Source of the DNA: Chitinophagales bacterium
Lineage (GTDB): Bacteria; Bacteroidota; Bacteroidia; Chitinophagales; Saprospiraceae
Assembly (NCBI GenBank): GCA_022360175.1
Contig: JAKSDI010000021.1
Location: 1-64,000, forward strand
DNA length: 64,000 nt
Direction: 5' to 3'
The position numbers and the translations under genes are program-made. Below are positions 1-8,863 of this stretch, piece after piece (position 1 is the stretch's first letter; each line of letters opens with the position of its first letter). Under the pieces are notes generated by a model. It was not told where the DNA came from and ran no database searches. It worked only from the letters and a program-made list of their open reading frames with translations.

Positions 1-234
1 ACCCATCTCATTACAAATATCCTGAGATTAGGATTTTCTTAAGTTTAAGATATTGGAGGAGAATGTAAAGAGTTTGTCGAGGCTTGTATCCTCGATACGA
101 TGTGCTTATTGAAATGAGCATATAGCATCGCGGAAAGATTCCGTGACGACCACAAGGAAAATTCGTGAAATAAGTGGAATTCGTGGACCCATCTCATTAC
201 AAATATCCTGAGATTAGGATTTCTTAAGTTTAAG
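1..234. repeat. 48-bp direct repeat flanking a hairpin-rich spacer
   Basis: The first 49 bases (starting ACCCATCTCATTACAAATAT) recur at 187-234, with one T fewer in the T-run. The 137-base spacer holds small stem-loops, for example CGAGG/CCTCG near 80-95 and CGGAA/TTCCG near 131-142. It ends in an AATTCGTGAAATAAGTGGAA-type sequence related to two other intergenic repeats in this window (14981-15054 and 31791-31851). No coding frame of convincing length is present. It looks like a non-coding interspersed repeat that may continue upstream of the window. The function is unknown. Confidence 0.7.
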
Positions 235-255
235 CACTTGAAACTCCCTCTTTAT

Positions 256-1113
256 TCAACGATTTTGACTCAAATAATGACTTCTAAAACTATGGGGAGT
301 TTGGCTCATAATTTCTTTAAACTTTCTATTAAAGTAAGATATATTATTATAACCACTTTCAAACCCGATTTGTGCGATGGTTTTATCGGAAGCCATGAGT
401 AGTTTACTAGCGTAATTGACGCGAAACTCATTAATAATTTGAGTATAGGTTTTTTTGGTTTGCTTTTTAATGAATTTATAGAAGGCAGCTTCTGAGATGT
501 TTAATTTATCAGCTATTTCTTTGATGCTTACCTCGGTTCTGAAGTTTTCCATGATGTGATCGTATACAATCTTTATTCTTCCCAGTTGGGCTTCATTGAA
601 ATCTAGAGCATATTCTTCTGAGCATATTCTATCCACATCATTTGCGGAAGCTAAAACCTGCAGTAATTCCAGTAGATAGAGTAATTGAGGCAGGTCATTA
701 GCTTTGACTAGTTTTTGTATAATTTTCCGAGCCTTTTCTTTAGAGGCACCTTTAAACTCCAGGCCTTGTTTAGCATGAGCAAATAAGTGTTTTATAGAAC
801 GCAATTCAGGCTTATTTATGAATGCCTCTCCTAGAAAGTCATGGGACATTTGGATAACCACCTGACTACAATATACATCAGTAGTGAAACCATGTGGCAA
901 ATTGGAACCGAACATGACTAAATCCGTCTCTTTATAATCAGATATTTGATTGCCAACAAACCTGCGGCCGCTACTTTTAATAGTATAACAAATTTCAATT
1001 TCTGGATGATAATGCCATGCCTGGCTCAAAAAAGGACGGCTTTTACGATTGACGATTCTTAGGTAAAATGATCGCTCTAAAGGATTGATTATTTTCTCAT
1101 ATTCTGGTTTCAT
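256..1113 (-). CDS. AraC-family transcriptional regulator
   Basis: This 285-residue protein has the usual two-part AraC layout. The N-terminal half (about 1-150) is a cupin-like sensing region with an HYHPEIEICY segment near residues 34-43. The C-terminal 100 residues hold two helix-turn-helix motifs, the first around SIKEIADKLNISEAAFYKFI and the second in the signature region IGFESGYNNISYFNRKFKE, where family members contact DNA. The gene points away from the TonB receptor at 1282, with 168 bases between the two starts. It is the likely regulator of the glycosyl-glycerate uptake genes to its right. The ligand is inferred from context and could be the sugar or a breakdown product. The family call is firm; the regulon is an inference. 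Confidence 0.93.
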   Translation of the reverse strand: MKPEYEKIINPLERSFYLRIVNRKSRPFLSQAWHYHPEIEICYTIKSSGRRFVGNQISDYKETDLVMFGSNLPHGFTTDVYCSQVVIQMSHDFLGEAFINKPELRSIKHLFAHAKQGLEFKGASKEKARKIIQKLVKANDLPQLLYLLELLQVLASANDVDRICSEEYALDFNEAQLGRIKIVYDHIMENFRTEVSIKEIADKLNISEAAFYKFIKKQTKKTYTQIINEFRVNYASKLLMASDKTIAQIGFESGYNNISYFNRKFKEIMSQTPHSFRSHYLSQNR

Positions 1114-1160
1114 ATGTACAATAATAATGAAAAAGAGAGATTAAGAGCCATTTTTTTATA

Positions 1161-1177
1161 GAATAGTGTCACTATTC
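1161..1177. promoter_or_regulatory. 17-bp palindrome in the divergent intergenic region, possible operator
   Basis: GAATAGTG-T-CACTATTC is a perfect 8+1+8 palindrome lying between the divergent AraC gene (start 1113) and the TonB receptor (start 1282). Its position suits an operator acting on one or both genes. Binding is inferred; AraC proteins often use direct repeats, so another regulator is possible. Confidence 0.4.
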
Positions 1178-1281
1178 AACAGTTTCATACGGATGACCGG
1201 CTGGTGTTGCAATGTAATTTTGTATTTGTCATTGAAGTCAAAATTATTTGGCAAAATATTTACTCTTTACAATCATTAATT

Positions 1282-3885
1282 ATGAAACGACAATTTTTAT
1301 ACCTAACCAAGTTTTTATTTAGTGCGCTGATTTGTTGCTTTTTTGCGGGTAGTGTCTGGGCACAGGGAACACTTTCCGGGACGGTTTCTGATGCTGGTGG
1401 CGAAGGCCTTATTGGTGCTACAATTGCAGTAAAGGGGCATGGTACAGGTACGGTTACAGATTTGGATGGCAACTATACCCTTAAGGTACCAGAAGGAGAT
1501 CAACTTATTGTATATTCCTATGTAGGATATGCAACCTATGAAATGAGTATCACAGTAGAAAAAGGGACTACTTATACGCAGGATGTGGTGCTGAGCCTGG
1601 ATAATTTATCCCTTGATGAGGTGGTTGTTACGGGTACATTTACGGGGAGGACTCAAAAGGAATCACCTATGTCTATTACACTAATTAATGCAGCTCGTTT
1701 ACAGCAATTGAGTAGCAATTCACAAGCAGATATTTTACGTACTATACCTGGTATTACTGCTGAAGGTGGCGGTGGTGAAGTGGCTTCTAATGTATTTGTC
1801 AGAGGCATGCCTTCTGGCGGTCAATATCAATTTACGCCTTTACAAGTAGATGGACTACCAGTGTTGAGCACCTTCGGATTAAATTCATCGGCACATGATG
1901 TTTATTTTCGCAATGATATAGGGGTGCGAAACCTTGAATTTGTAAGAGGTGGTTCATCTACTCTTTTTGGAGCAGGTAGTGTAGCGGGTATTGTAAACTA
2001 TACGAGTGTGACAGGGACAGCCGAACAGGACAATAAAGTACAGATGGAATGGGCTGAAGGCGGTCGTGTAAAGATGGATTTCTTGAGTGCAGGACCTCTT
2101 AGCGAAAATTTATTCTATGCTGTTTCAGGTTTTTATCGCTATGATGAAGGGCCTCTGGAAACAGGTTTGACAACAAGAGGATATCAGCTACGAGGTAATT
2201 TGAAAAAACTGTTTAATAATGGCAATAGCTCACTAACTATCTACGGTCAGTACATTGATGATAACGTACAATTCTATTTGCCATATCCACTTGCTAATGA
2301 TGATGGACAGCGAGAACGCCCAGAAGGAAATGACGGTGAAACCGTGTATACAATGCTGACAGGGCAAGCTAAAGATTTTTCTTTTGATACTCCCTTCGGA
2401 AGATTTAAGTCGCCTATCGGTGATGGAGTGATTACCAAAGGAGGGTACCTGATGGTAGATCTTAAGCATTCTTTTGGCAATGACTGGAGATTGTCGGCCA
2501 AGGCAAAAACGGCTAGCTATGACCATTGGTTCAATCTTTTCCTGGATGGAGATGGTACGCATAATGTACCAGAAACGCAGGCATCTTATTTAACAGACAG
2601 AGGTTTGCCTTCAGATGCTACTTTTACCTATGCTGATGATGGTACTACACTAGCTGCGAGTGACTTGCTTTTCCAAAATAGAATTTTGGATAGGCAACGC
2701 CCTATGGAAGAGCTAGTTGGAGAAGCTTATCTGACCAAGAGTATTGGAAATCAAAATATTAGTATCGGAGTTTTTGCATCTAATACCAAGGCAGAAGACA
2801 ATAACTGGATTTCGAGTTTTGTAGGAGATTTTAGAAATGCACCACGCATGGTAAATGTTGCTTATACAGATTCGCTAGGCAATGCAGTGAATTACTCTAC
2901 AGGAGGCTTTATTTCAGGAAGCCAAACATCTAATCGTTATCATGAAAGTAGCAAAATTGCTCTTTTTGTAGGTGATGAAATTAAAGGAGAGAAATTCAAT
3001 TTTGATATTGGATTGCGCTGGGAAAGAGCAGCAGGGATTATTAGTAGAGAGACGGGTGTAGGAAGCAATACTTTTCAAAAAGGAGAAGTATCTACAAGTG
3101 ATGTAGCGGTAGCAGTAGCGGGCCTGTACAAATTGAGCAAGGCGGCTAATTTATATGCCAATGTTTCAAGAGGTTATTTCTTTCCTGAACTTCGTTCGGT
3201 TTCATTTTCAGCTCCAGGCCGTCCGCAGAGCTATGAGCCAGAATCAGTGTTACAAGGAGAAGCGGGTGTAAAGTATGCAAAAGGCAATTTCGCTGCAACA
3301 GCGGCACTGTTTTATGTAGGTTTAGATGATCGCCGAAGTGTAGACTTTATCAATGATCCTAATAATCCGGGCAATGTAATTGAAGAGGTAAGAGTACAAA
3401 GTACTCGTACAGTAGGTGTTGAGACTACAATCAATTATACCTTAACTAAAGGTTTGAATCTATACGGAAACTTTACATATCAGGATCATGAATTCACAAA
3501 AGTAGAAGGCAATAAAGAACAGGAAGGCAATGAGTTGCGTCGCCAGCCGAATGTAATGGGTATGGCAGGCTTGAGCTATGAAAACAGTGGTTTTGATGCC
3601 AATGTGTCAAGCAATTTTATGGGTAAGAAGTTTGCAAATGATGCGAATACAGTAGAACTAGATGGCTTTAACATCGTGCGTGTAGATGCAGGTTATAAAT
3701 TTTCATTAGGCAAAGATGGCGAAACACTGCGTTTGGGAGTATCTGTATTCAATCTGTTGGATGCAGATGGAGTAACGGAAGGCTCACCAAGACAGGGAGA
3801 TGCACAAACAGGTTCTAGTGAATTTTTCGTGGGCAGGCCAATATTGCCAAGACGATTATTCATCCGGGCAGCCTTTGATTTCTAG
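1282..3885 (+). CDS. TonB-dependent outer-membrane receptor
   Basis: The 867-residue product starts at ATG 1282, directly before a signal peptide (MKRQFLYLTKFLFSALICCF, cleavage after VWAQ). A GTG at 1204 would add 26 residues without a signal-like start and is rejected. A carboxypeptidase-regulatory-like domain (GTLSGTVSDAGGEGLIGATI onward, about 27-115) is followed by a plug domain (SQADILRTIPG, VFVRGMPSG) and a long beta-barrel ending in phenylalanine (AAFDF), as outer-membrane proteins do. It should import a ligand across the outer membrane using TonB energy. The genes that follow (glycoside hydrolase, symporter, glycerate kinase) suggest a glycosyl-glycerate substrate. No SusD partner is next to it, so it is a stand-alone receptor. 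Confidence 0.95.
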   Translation: MKRQFLYLTKFLFSALICCFFAGSVWAQGTLSGTVSDAGGEGLIGATIAVKGHGTGTVTDLDGNYTLKVPEGDQLIVYSYVGYATYEMSITVEKGTTYTQDVVLSLDNLSLDEVVVTGTFTGRTQKESPMSITLINAARLQQLSSNSQADILRTIPGITAEGGGGEVASNVFVRGMPSGGQYQFTPLQVDGLPVLSTFGLNSSAHDVYFRNDIGVRNLEFVRGGSSTLFGAGSVAGIVNYTSVTGTAEQDNKVQMEWAEGGRVKMDFLSAGPLSENLFYAVSGFYRYDEGPLETGLTTRGYQLRGNLKKLFNNGNSSLTIYGQYIDDNVQFYLPYPLANDDGQRERPEGNDGETVYTMLTGQAKDFSFDTPFGRFKSPIGDGVITKGGYLMVDLKHSFGNDWRLSAKAKTASYDHWFNLFLDGDGTHNVPETQASYLTDRGLPSDATFTYADDGTTLAASDLLFQNRILDRQRPMEELVGEAYLTKSIGNQNISIGVFASNTKAEDNNWISSFVGDFRNAPRMVNVAYTDSLGNAVNYSTGGFISGSQTSNRYHESSKIALFVGDEIKGEKFNFDIGLRWERAAGIISRETGVGSNTFQKGEVSTSDVAVAVAGLYKLSKAANLYANVSRGYFFPELRSVSFSAPGRPQSYEPESVLQGEAGVKYAKGNFAATAALFYVGLDDRRSVDFINDPNNPGNVIEEVRVQSTRTVGVETTINYTLTKGLNLYGNFTYQDHEFTKVEGNKEQEGNELRRQPNVMGMAGLSYENSGFDANVSSNFMGKKFANDANTVELDGFNIVRVDAGYKFSLGKDGETLRLGVSVFNLLDADGVTEGSPRQGDAQTGSSEFFVGRPILPRRLFIRAAFDF

Positions 3886-3996
3886 AGGTAGTTGAGTTTC
3901 ATACTTTTACAAAGGAGTGATAGGGCGTGTCTGGAGCAAATTATAGAAGGCTTCAGGCATGCTCTTGTCCTTATTTTGTGATTTAAAAAACTACAG

Positions 3997-5307
3997 GTGA
4001 TAAATTTAATCGGAGACGCAGAACGTGTATTGAAGCTAAACTGGAGGAATGGTTTTACTATACCAACCAGTAAATTATATCCTTTTCAATGGAATTGGGA
4101 TTCTGGTTTTATAAGTATTGGGCATAGTTATTTTCAATTGGATTATGCAATTCAGGAATTGGAGTCGCTTTTTTCCAGTCAATGGGAAAATGGGATGGTT
4201 CCTCATATTGTATTTCATAGTGAAAATGAGAAAACCTATTTTCCTAACTATGACTTCTGGGAATCCAATGTAAATGCAGGAGCGCCACAAAGGCCTAAGT
4301 CATCAGGGATTACCCAGCCAGCGGTCCATGGTTTTGTTTTAGAAAATTTATTGGAGAAATTTCCAGATAATGAGAAACTGATTGCTTTTGTCAAAGCTAT
4401 TTTTCCGAAAGTTGTTAAATATCATCGATTTCTCTATACCTATCGCGATCCCGAACGAGAAGGACTGATGTTCATTTTTCATCCGTGGGAATCAGGAAGG
4501 GATAATTCTCCTTTATGGGATGCTTCTCTGGATCGAATTGTCCTCAATGAAGAAGACTTGCCAAAATATGAAAGAAGAGATACTAGCCTTGCACCCTCTG
4601 ATGAGCGGCCAACCTCTTACCAATATGATCGCTATGTTTATTTGTTGCAACTGGGAAAAAAATACAACTATGATGGAGAAGGGATTTTTGAAGAAAGTCC
4701 TTTCCTGATTCAGGATACATTAATGAATGTAGCATTGATCAAATCCAATCAAAGTTTGATAAATATTGGCAAACGTTTTGGCATGGATGTAGGGGAACTG
4801 GAAGAGTGGCAACAGCAATCAATGTCGCGGTTTAAAGAAAAATTATGGGACTCCTCTTTGCAGACATTTGCAGCTTATGATTTACGAGGAGGGCATCTGG
4901 TCCCTCATAAGGAAATTGGTGGTTTGGCAGCTCTTTATGCAGAAATCCCTACTGATGAACAGGCAGAACAGTTGAACAATTATTTGCAGTCTTTACATAC
5001 ACGAGGATATTATATATGCCCAAGTTTTGATGTAGATAGCCCTTTATTTGACTCCAAAAGATATTGGAGAGGGCCTGTATGGCCACAAATGAATTGGATG
5101 ATTTATTACGGCTTAAAAAAGTATGGTTTTGAAGATACTGCTCGAATTGTAAAATCTGATTTAATCGAATTGGCTACTAAGCTCGGCTATTATGAATACT
5201 TTGAATCACAGAAATCATTGGTTGAAAACCTGTCAGCAGGTTATGGTGGCAGTGATTTTTCATGGACAGCAGCTTGTACATTGGATTTGATAAAAGAAGA
5301 TTCCTAA
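3997..5307 (+). CDS. GH63/MGH-type glycoside hydrolase, probable mannosylglycerate or glucosylglycerate hydrolase
   Basis: This 436-residue protein shows the (alpha/alpha)6-barrel pattern of the GH63 branch that includes Thermus mannosylglycerate hydrolase and mycobacterial glucosylglycerate hydrolase. It has WNWDSGF at residues 32-38, HPWESGRDNSPLWD at 162-175 (D169 as candidate general acid), YWRGPVWPQMNW before the end, and YEYFE with E400 as candidate base, then GGSDFSWTAA. There is no signal peptide, so it should act in the cytoplasm. The GTG start at 3997 follows an in-frame stop at 3979 and gives the family's expected N-terminus. Hydrolysis would release a hexose and glycerate; a glycerate kinase lies 2.4 kb downstream on the same strand. 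The family is confident; the exact sugar is not decided by sequence, and a trehalase-like role is the alternative. Confidence 0.85.
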   Translation: MINLIGDAERVLKLNWRNGFTIPTSKLYPFQWNWDSGFISIGHSYFQLDYAIQELESLFSSQWENGMVPHIVFHSENEKTYFPNYDFWESNVNAGAPQRPKSSGITQPAVHGFVLENLLEKFPDNEKLIAFVKAIFPKVVKYHRFLYTYRDPEREGLMFIFHPWESGRDNSPLWDASLDRIVLNEEDLPKYERRDTSLAPSDERPTSYQYDRYVYLLQLGKKYNYDGEGIFEESPFLIQDTLMNVALIKSNQSLINIGKRFGMDVGELEEWQQQSMSRFKEKLWDSSLQTFAAYDLRGGHLVPHKEIGGLAALYAEIPTDEQAEQLNNYLQSLHTRGYYICPSFDVDSPLFDSKRYWRGPVWPQMNWMIYYGLKKYGFEDTARIVKSDLIELATKLGYYEYFESQKSLVENLSAGYGGSDFSWTAACTLDLIKEDS

Positions 5308-5320
5308 TCAAATACAAGCG

Positions 5321-5935
5321 ATGCAAGATTTTGATTTTTCGAAAGACTATATCCTGGAGGATGATTTTGTAAGACTAAGCCCTTTAAAGATAGAGCATGT
5401 CGAAGAACTAGCAGGGCTATCTACGGATAAGAGCATCTGGACTTTTTTTCTCGAAAAAGGAGATGGCATTAAAAACCTTTCCGACTATGTTCAATCTGCC
5501 ATTCAGAATCGGAAAAAAGGAATAGAGTATCCTTTTGTTGTCTTTGACAAAACTCAAAATCTTTACGCTGGCACTACACGATTATACAATCTGATTCCTG
5601 ATTTGGAAAGCTTGAAGCTTGGACACACCTGGTATGGGAAAGCATTTCAGGGTACTGGACTGAATAAACATTGCAAGTACTTACTCTTTGAATTTGCATT
5701 TGAACAGGTAGGAGCAATCAGAATAGGTTTTGGAGTAAATGCTGAAAATATTAGAAGTATCAAGGCTTTGGAAAGTGTTGGATGTACGAAGGAAGGAGCA
5801 TTACGTGATTTTTTACCGCAAGTAAACGGAATGGGTAGAACAGACTTGATATTGCTAAGCCTGTTAAAAAACGAATGGGAAGAAAGCGTTAAAAGAGAAC
5901 TTAGTCTTAAACTGAATTTAACTAAACCTAAATGA
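5321..5935 (+). CDS. GNAT-family N-acetyltransferase (RimJ/RimL-like)
   Basis: The 204-residue product begins with the RimJ/RimL-type pattern (LEDDFVRLSPLKIEHVEELA). It carries the acetyl-CoA-binding motif-A region LGHTWYGKAFQGTGLNKHCK, followed by IRIGFGVNAENIRSIKALES, where the second helix of the fold lies. Such enzymes transfer acetyl from acetyl-CoA to an amine; the substrate is not evident. It starts 13 bases after the GH63 gene and its stop overlaps the start of the symporter (ATGA), so it is translated as part of the same operon. A role in the sugar pathway is not obvious and it may be a passenger. Confidence 0.88.
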   Translation: MQDFDFSKDYILEDDFVRLSPLKIEHVEELAGLSTDKSIWTFFLEKGDGIKNLSDYVQSAIQNRKKGIEYPFVVFDKTQNLYAGTTRLYNLIPDLESLKLGHTWYGKAFQGTGLNKHCKYLLFEFAFEQVGAIRIGFGVNAENIRSIKALESVGCTKEGALRDFLPQVNGMGRTDLILLSLLKNEWEESVKRELSLKLNLTKPK

Positions 5936-7500
5936 ATTATATAGATTACCTCGTTATCATCAGCTACATTATAGGATTTTTACTATTAGGACGCTTGTTT
6001 AAAGATAACAAGGATAGCCAGGATTATTTTCTGGGAGGAAAAAGTTTTGGATGGTTTCCTTTGTCAATGAGTACGATCGCTACCCAATTGTCAGCTATCA
6101 GCTTTATTTCTGCTCCTGCTTTTGTTGGCTTAAAAGAAGGAGGTGGTATGATGTGGCTGACCTACGAATTTGCTGTTCCCTTGGCGATGTTATTTCTTAT
6201 GGTGTTTTTGATTCCTCCTATGTATAAGGCTGGGATCGTCAGTGTATATGCTTACCTGGAAAAGCGATTCAGTAGTTCGACCCGTGTTTTACTAAGTGGT
6301 GTCTTTCAGGTGAGCCGTGCATTTGCTACCAGTGTGATGGTCTATACAGTTGCCTTGATTTTAACAAGTGTAATGGATATTCCTATGTGGCAAACGATAC
6401 TGATAATAGGCGTTGTGACCTTGATTTATTCTTATCAGGGAGGTATGAAGGCCGTTGTATATGGTGATATGATTCAGATGATCATTCTATTTTTAGGCAT
6501 CATTATTTGCCTTATTGCAGGGATACACTATATAGGTGGATGGGAAGAGTTTATTGTGAATATAGATCGTGATAGGCTGGAAGCGGTCGACTTTAAATCT
6601 CTAGGGCTACAGGAGGGAGATGAGTTTGGCTTTTGGCCAATGCTTATTGGTGGTTTTTTCCTTTATACTTCTTATTACGGGACGGATCAAAGCCAGGTAC
6701 AGCGACTTTTTTCTGCTCAGGATATGGGTACCGTTAAAAAGACCTTACTTTTTAATGGCCTGCTACGATTTCCTATTACTCTGGTATACTGTTTCATGGG
6801 ACTAGTAATTGGTACATTAGCACTATCACAAACCGACTTCTTACAAAGTATACCTGCTGAAAAACCGGATTTGATGATCCCTATCTTTATTCGGGATTAT
6901 TTGCCACATGGGGTGATTGGTATATTGATGGTGGCTATCTTTTCAGCAGCTATGTCATCGCTTAGTTCAGCTATTAATTCGTTAAGTGCTACTACGGTAG
7001 AAGATTTTTTCAATCGAAAAAAAGATTTACCCAATGAAAAATACATGGCTTATTCGAGATATGCGGCCTTGTTTTGGGGTACGGTTTGTATCGTATTAGC
7101 CTTTTTTACGGGTGATATCGCTAAAACGGTGATTGAAGCGATCAATAAAGTAGGCTCCGTTTTTTATGGCCCTATACTGGCAACTTTTATTGCTGCAATT
7201 GCTCTAAAGAGAGTAAATGCAGTAGGTGCAAATGTGGGTCTGCTATCAGGGGTAGCCGTTAATGTGTATTTGTGGTTGTTTGTACCAGATGTATTCTGGT
7301 TTTGGTGGAATGCGATAGGAGCGGTTGTAACCTTGGTAATGGGGTTATTAGCCAGCATGTTCTTTGCATCCGGTAAATCTACCGGAGAAAACTATACACT
7401 GGAAAAAGCATGGGATTTTGACTGGACTAAAACAGTTATACTTTTGCTATTTTTTGTAGCGATTGTTTTATTGAGCGTAAAAATACCGGACTTGTTTTAA
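5932..7500 (+). CDS. Sodium:solute symporter (SSS family)
   Basis: This 522-residue membrane protein has about 13 hydrophobic segments. It shows SSS-family signatures: YFLGGKSFGWFPLSMSTIAT near the N-terminus, SYQGGMKAVVYGDMIQM in the middle, and the serine-rich SAAMSSLSSAINSLSATTVE helix that forms part of the sodium and substrate path. It overlaps the preceding acetyltransferase by four bases (ATGA), indicating coupled translation. As the only inner-membrane transporter in the cluster, it should carry the solute delivered by the TonB receptor into the cytoplasm for the GH63 enzyme. The family is certain; the substrate is inferred from its neighbours. The downstream glycerate kinase is 250 bases away and may have its own promoter. 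Confidence 0.94.
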   Translation: MNYIDYLVIISYIIGFLLLGRLFKDNKDSQDYFLGGKSFGWFPLSMSTIATQLSAISFISAPAFVGLKEGGGMMWLTYEFAVPLAMLFLMVFLIPPMYKAGIVSVYAYLEKRFSSSTRVLLSGVFQVSRAFATSVMVYTVALILTSVMDIPMWQTILIIGVVTLIYSYQGGMKAVVYGDMIQMIILFLGIIICLIAGIHYIGGWEEFIVNIDRDRLEAVDFKSLGLQEGDEFGFWPMLIGGFFLYTSYYGTDQSQVQRLFSAQDMGTVKKTLLFNGLLRFPITLVYCFMGLVIGTLALSQTDFLQSIPAEKPDLMIPIFIRDYLPHGVIGILMVAIFSAAMSSLSSAINSLSATTVEDFFNRKKDLPNEKYMAYSRYAALFWGTVCIVLAFFTGDIAKTVIEAINKVGSVFYGPILATFIAAIALKRVNAVGANVGLLSGVAVNVYLWLFVPDVFWFWWNAIGAVVTLVMGLLASMFFASGKSTGENYTLEKAWDFDWTKTVILLLFFVAIVLLSVKIPDLF

Positions 7501-7609
7501 ATTTATGTGTCAACAGATTTTAGAGGAGGAGCTTGTTTAAACTTTTCTTATTAAGATATTAAAGACCAGAATATTAAATTATCTTTTTTAGTACCTTAAT
7601 ATCCATTCC

Positions 7610-7711
7610 TCCCTGGGCTTTAAGCCGACCTCTCCAATCGTAAGACCCATCTGGGAGGGGTACAAGTGCTGTGCTCCCTCGGGGGAGCTGCCCACAGGGC
7701 TGAGGGGGATG
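7610..7711. other. GC-rich intergenic block of repeat-like character
   Basis: Between the symporter and the glycerate kinase lies about 100 bases much richer in G+C than the surroundings, with C- and G-runs (CTCCCTCGGGGGAGCTGCC, GGGCTGAGGGGG) that can pair as GCTCCCTC-GGGGGAGC. No ORF, promoter motif or terminator T-run was seen. It has the look of an interspersed intergenic repeat, but no second copy is present in this window. Confidence 0.4.
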
Positions 7712-7750
7712 TTCTATAAGTTTAAGCCAGTTTGAGTATTAAATATTTGT

Positions 7751-8863
7751 ATGAAAATATTAATCGCACCAGATAAATTTAAAGGTTCGCTTTCAGCACA
7801 TGAGGTATGCCAGTCGATTGGCGAAGGTTTGCAAATAGGAAAGGAGTCAATAGAAGTAATATATCATCCCATGGCAGATGGTGGCGATGGTTCACTGGCT
7901 ATCCTTTCTGATCATTTAAAATTGAAAGTGCAAACAGTCGATACTACGGATCCTCTTGGACGGGCTATTAAGACTCAGTATTATACTTCTTCAGATACTG
8001 CATTCATAGAAGTTGCAAGTGCAAGCGGAATCGTTTTACTGTCAGAGGAAGAACGAAATCCATTGATGACTTCTACTTTTGGAACTGGAAAGATGTTGCT
8101 GGATGCCATAAATAAAGGTTTTCAGCACATTTATTTATTCCTTGGAGGTAGTGCAACCAATGATGCAGGGATGGGAATAGCTGCTGCTCTTGGTTGCCAG
8201 TTTTTAGATGAACAAAATGAGGTATTGCTACCGACTGGTAGCAATTTGTCCAGGGTTCAATCTATAAGAAAAAGTGAGTTTATTCATCCGCAGGAAATAA
8301 AAATGACCCTGCTATGCGATGTAACAAATACTTTGTATGGCTCTAATGGAGCAGCTCATGTCTATGCCCGCCAAAAAGGTGCTACTGATGAACAAATTCA
8401 CTATCTGGATAATGGCTTAAAACATTTTAGTGGTATTATTAGAAAACAATTAGGAATAGATATAAGTACATTCCCTGGAAGCGGGGCTGCTGGTGGTATA
8501 GGAGCTGGTATGCATGCTCTTTTTGGGGCAAAGCTCGAAAAAGGTTTTGCTGCTATTTCAAAACTGACTGGGCTGGAACAACAAATCCAATCTTGTGATA
8601 TGGTGATTAGTGGTGAAGGGAAATTGGATAAGCAATCCCTTCAGGGGAAAGTAATTGACGGGATTGCTAAGCTGTGCAAAAAACATGATAAGCCACTTGC
8701 TTTGTTTGTAGGGAAAAATGAATTGAAAGAACAATACATTTGCGATCTTGGTACAAAGGCAGTATACGCCATTGCCGAGCAATCAAATAGTATGGAAGAT
8801 GCTATGCTAAATGGGGCTATTTATTTAAGAGAAATGGCTAGCTATTTTAGCAAAAAAATTTAA
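7751..8863 (+). CDS. Glycerate kinase (GlxK/GckA-type)
   Basis: The 370-residue product opens with MKILIAPDKFKGSLSAHEVC, the hallmark start of the type-1 glycerate kinase family. It continues with MADGGDGS (about 41-48), LFLGGSATNDAGMGIAAALG and GAAGGIGAGMHALFGAKLEKG, ending with the SGEGKLDKQSLQGKV segment of the active-site cleft. Length matches the family. It phosphorylates D-glycerate with ATP, usually to 2-phosphoglycerate, feeding lower glycolysis. Placed after a GH63 glycosyl-glycerate hydrolase and a symporter, it supplies the expected second step for the glycerate released. Its stop codon shares the palindrome TTAA with the stop of the convergent gene on the other strand (8860-8863). 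Confidence 0.95.
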   Translation: MKILIAPDKFKGSLSAHEVCQSIGEGLQIGKESIEVIYHPMADGGDGSLAILSDHLKLKVQTVDTTDPLGRAIKTQYYTSSDTAFIEVASASGIVLLSEEERNPLMTSTFGTGKMLLDAINKGFQHIYLFLGGSATNDAGMGIAAALGCQFLDEQNEVLLPTGSNLSRVQSIRKSEFIHPQEIKMTLLCDVTNTLYGSNGAAHVYARQKGATDEQIHYLDNGLKHFSGIIRKQLGIDISTFPGSGAAGGIGAGMHALFGAKLEKGFAAISKLTGLEQQIQSCDMVISGEGKLDKQSLQGKVIDGIAKLCKKHDKPLALFVGKNELKEQYICDLGTKAVYAIAEQSNSMEDAMLNGAIYLREMASYFSKKI

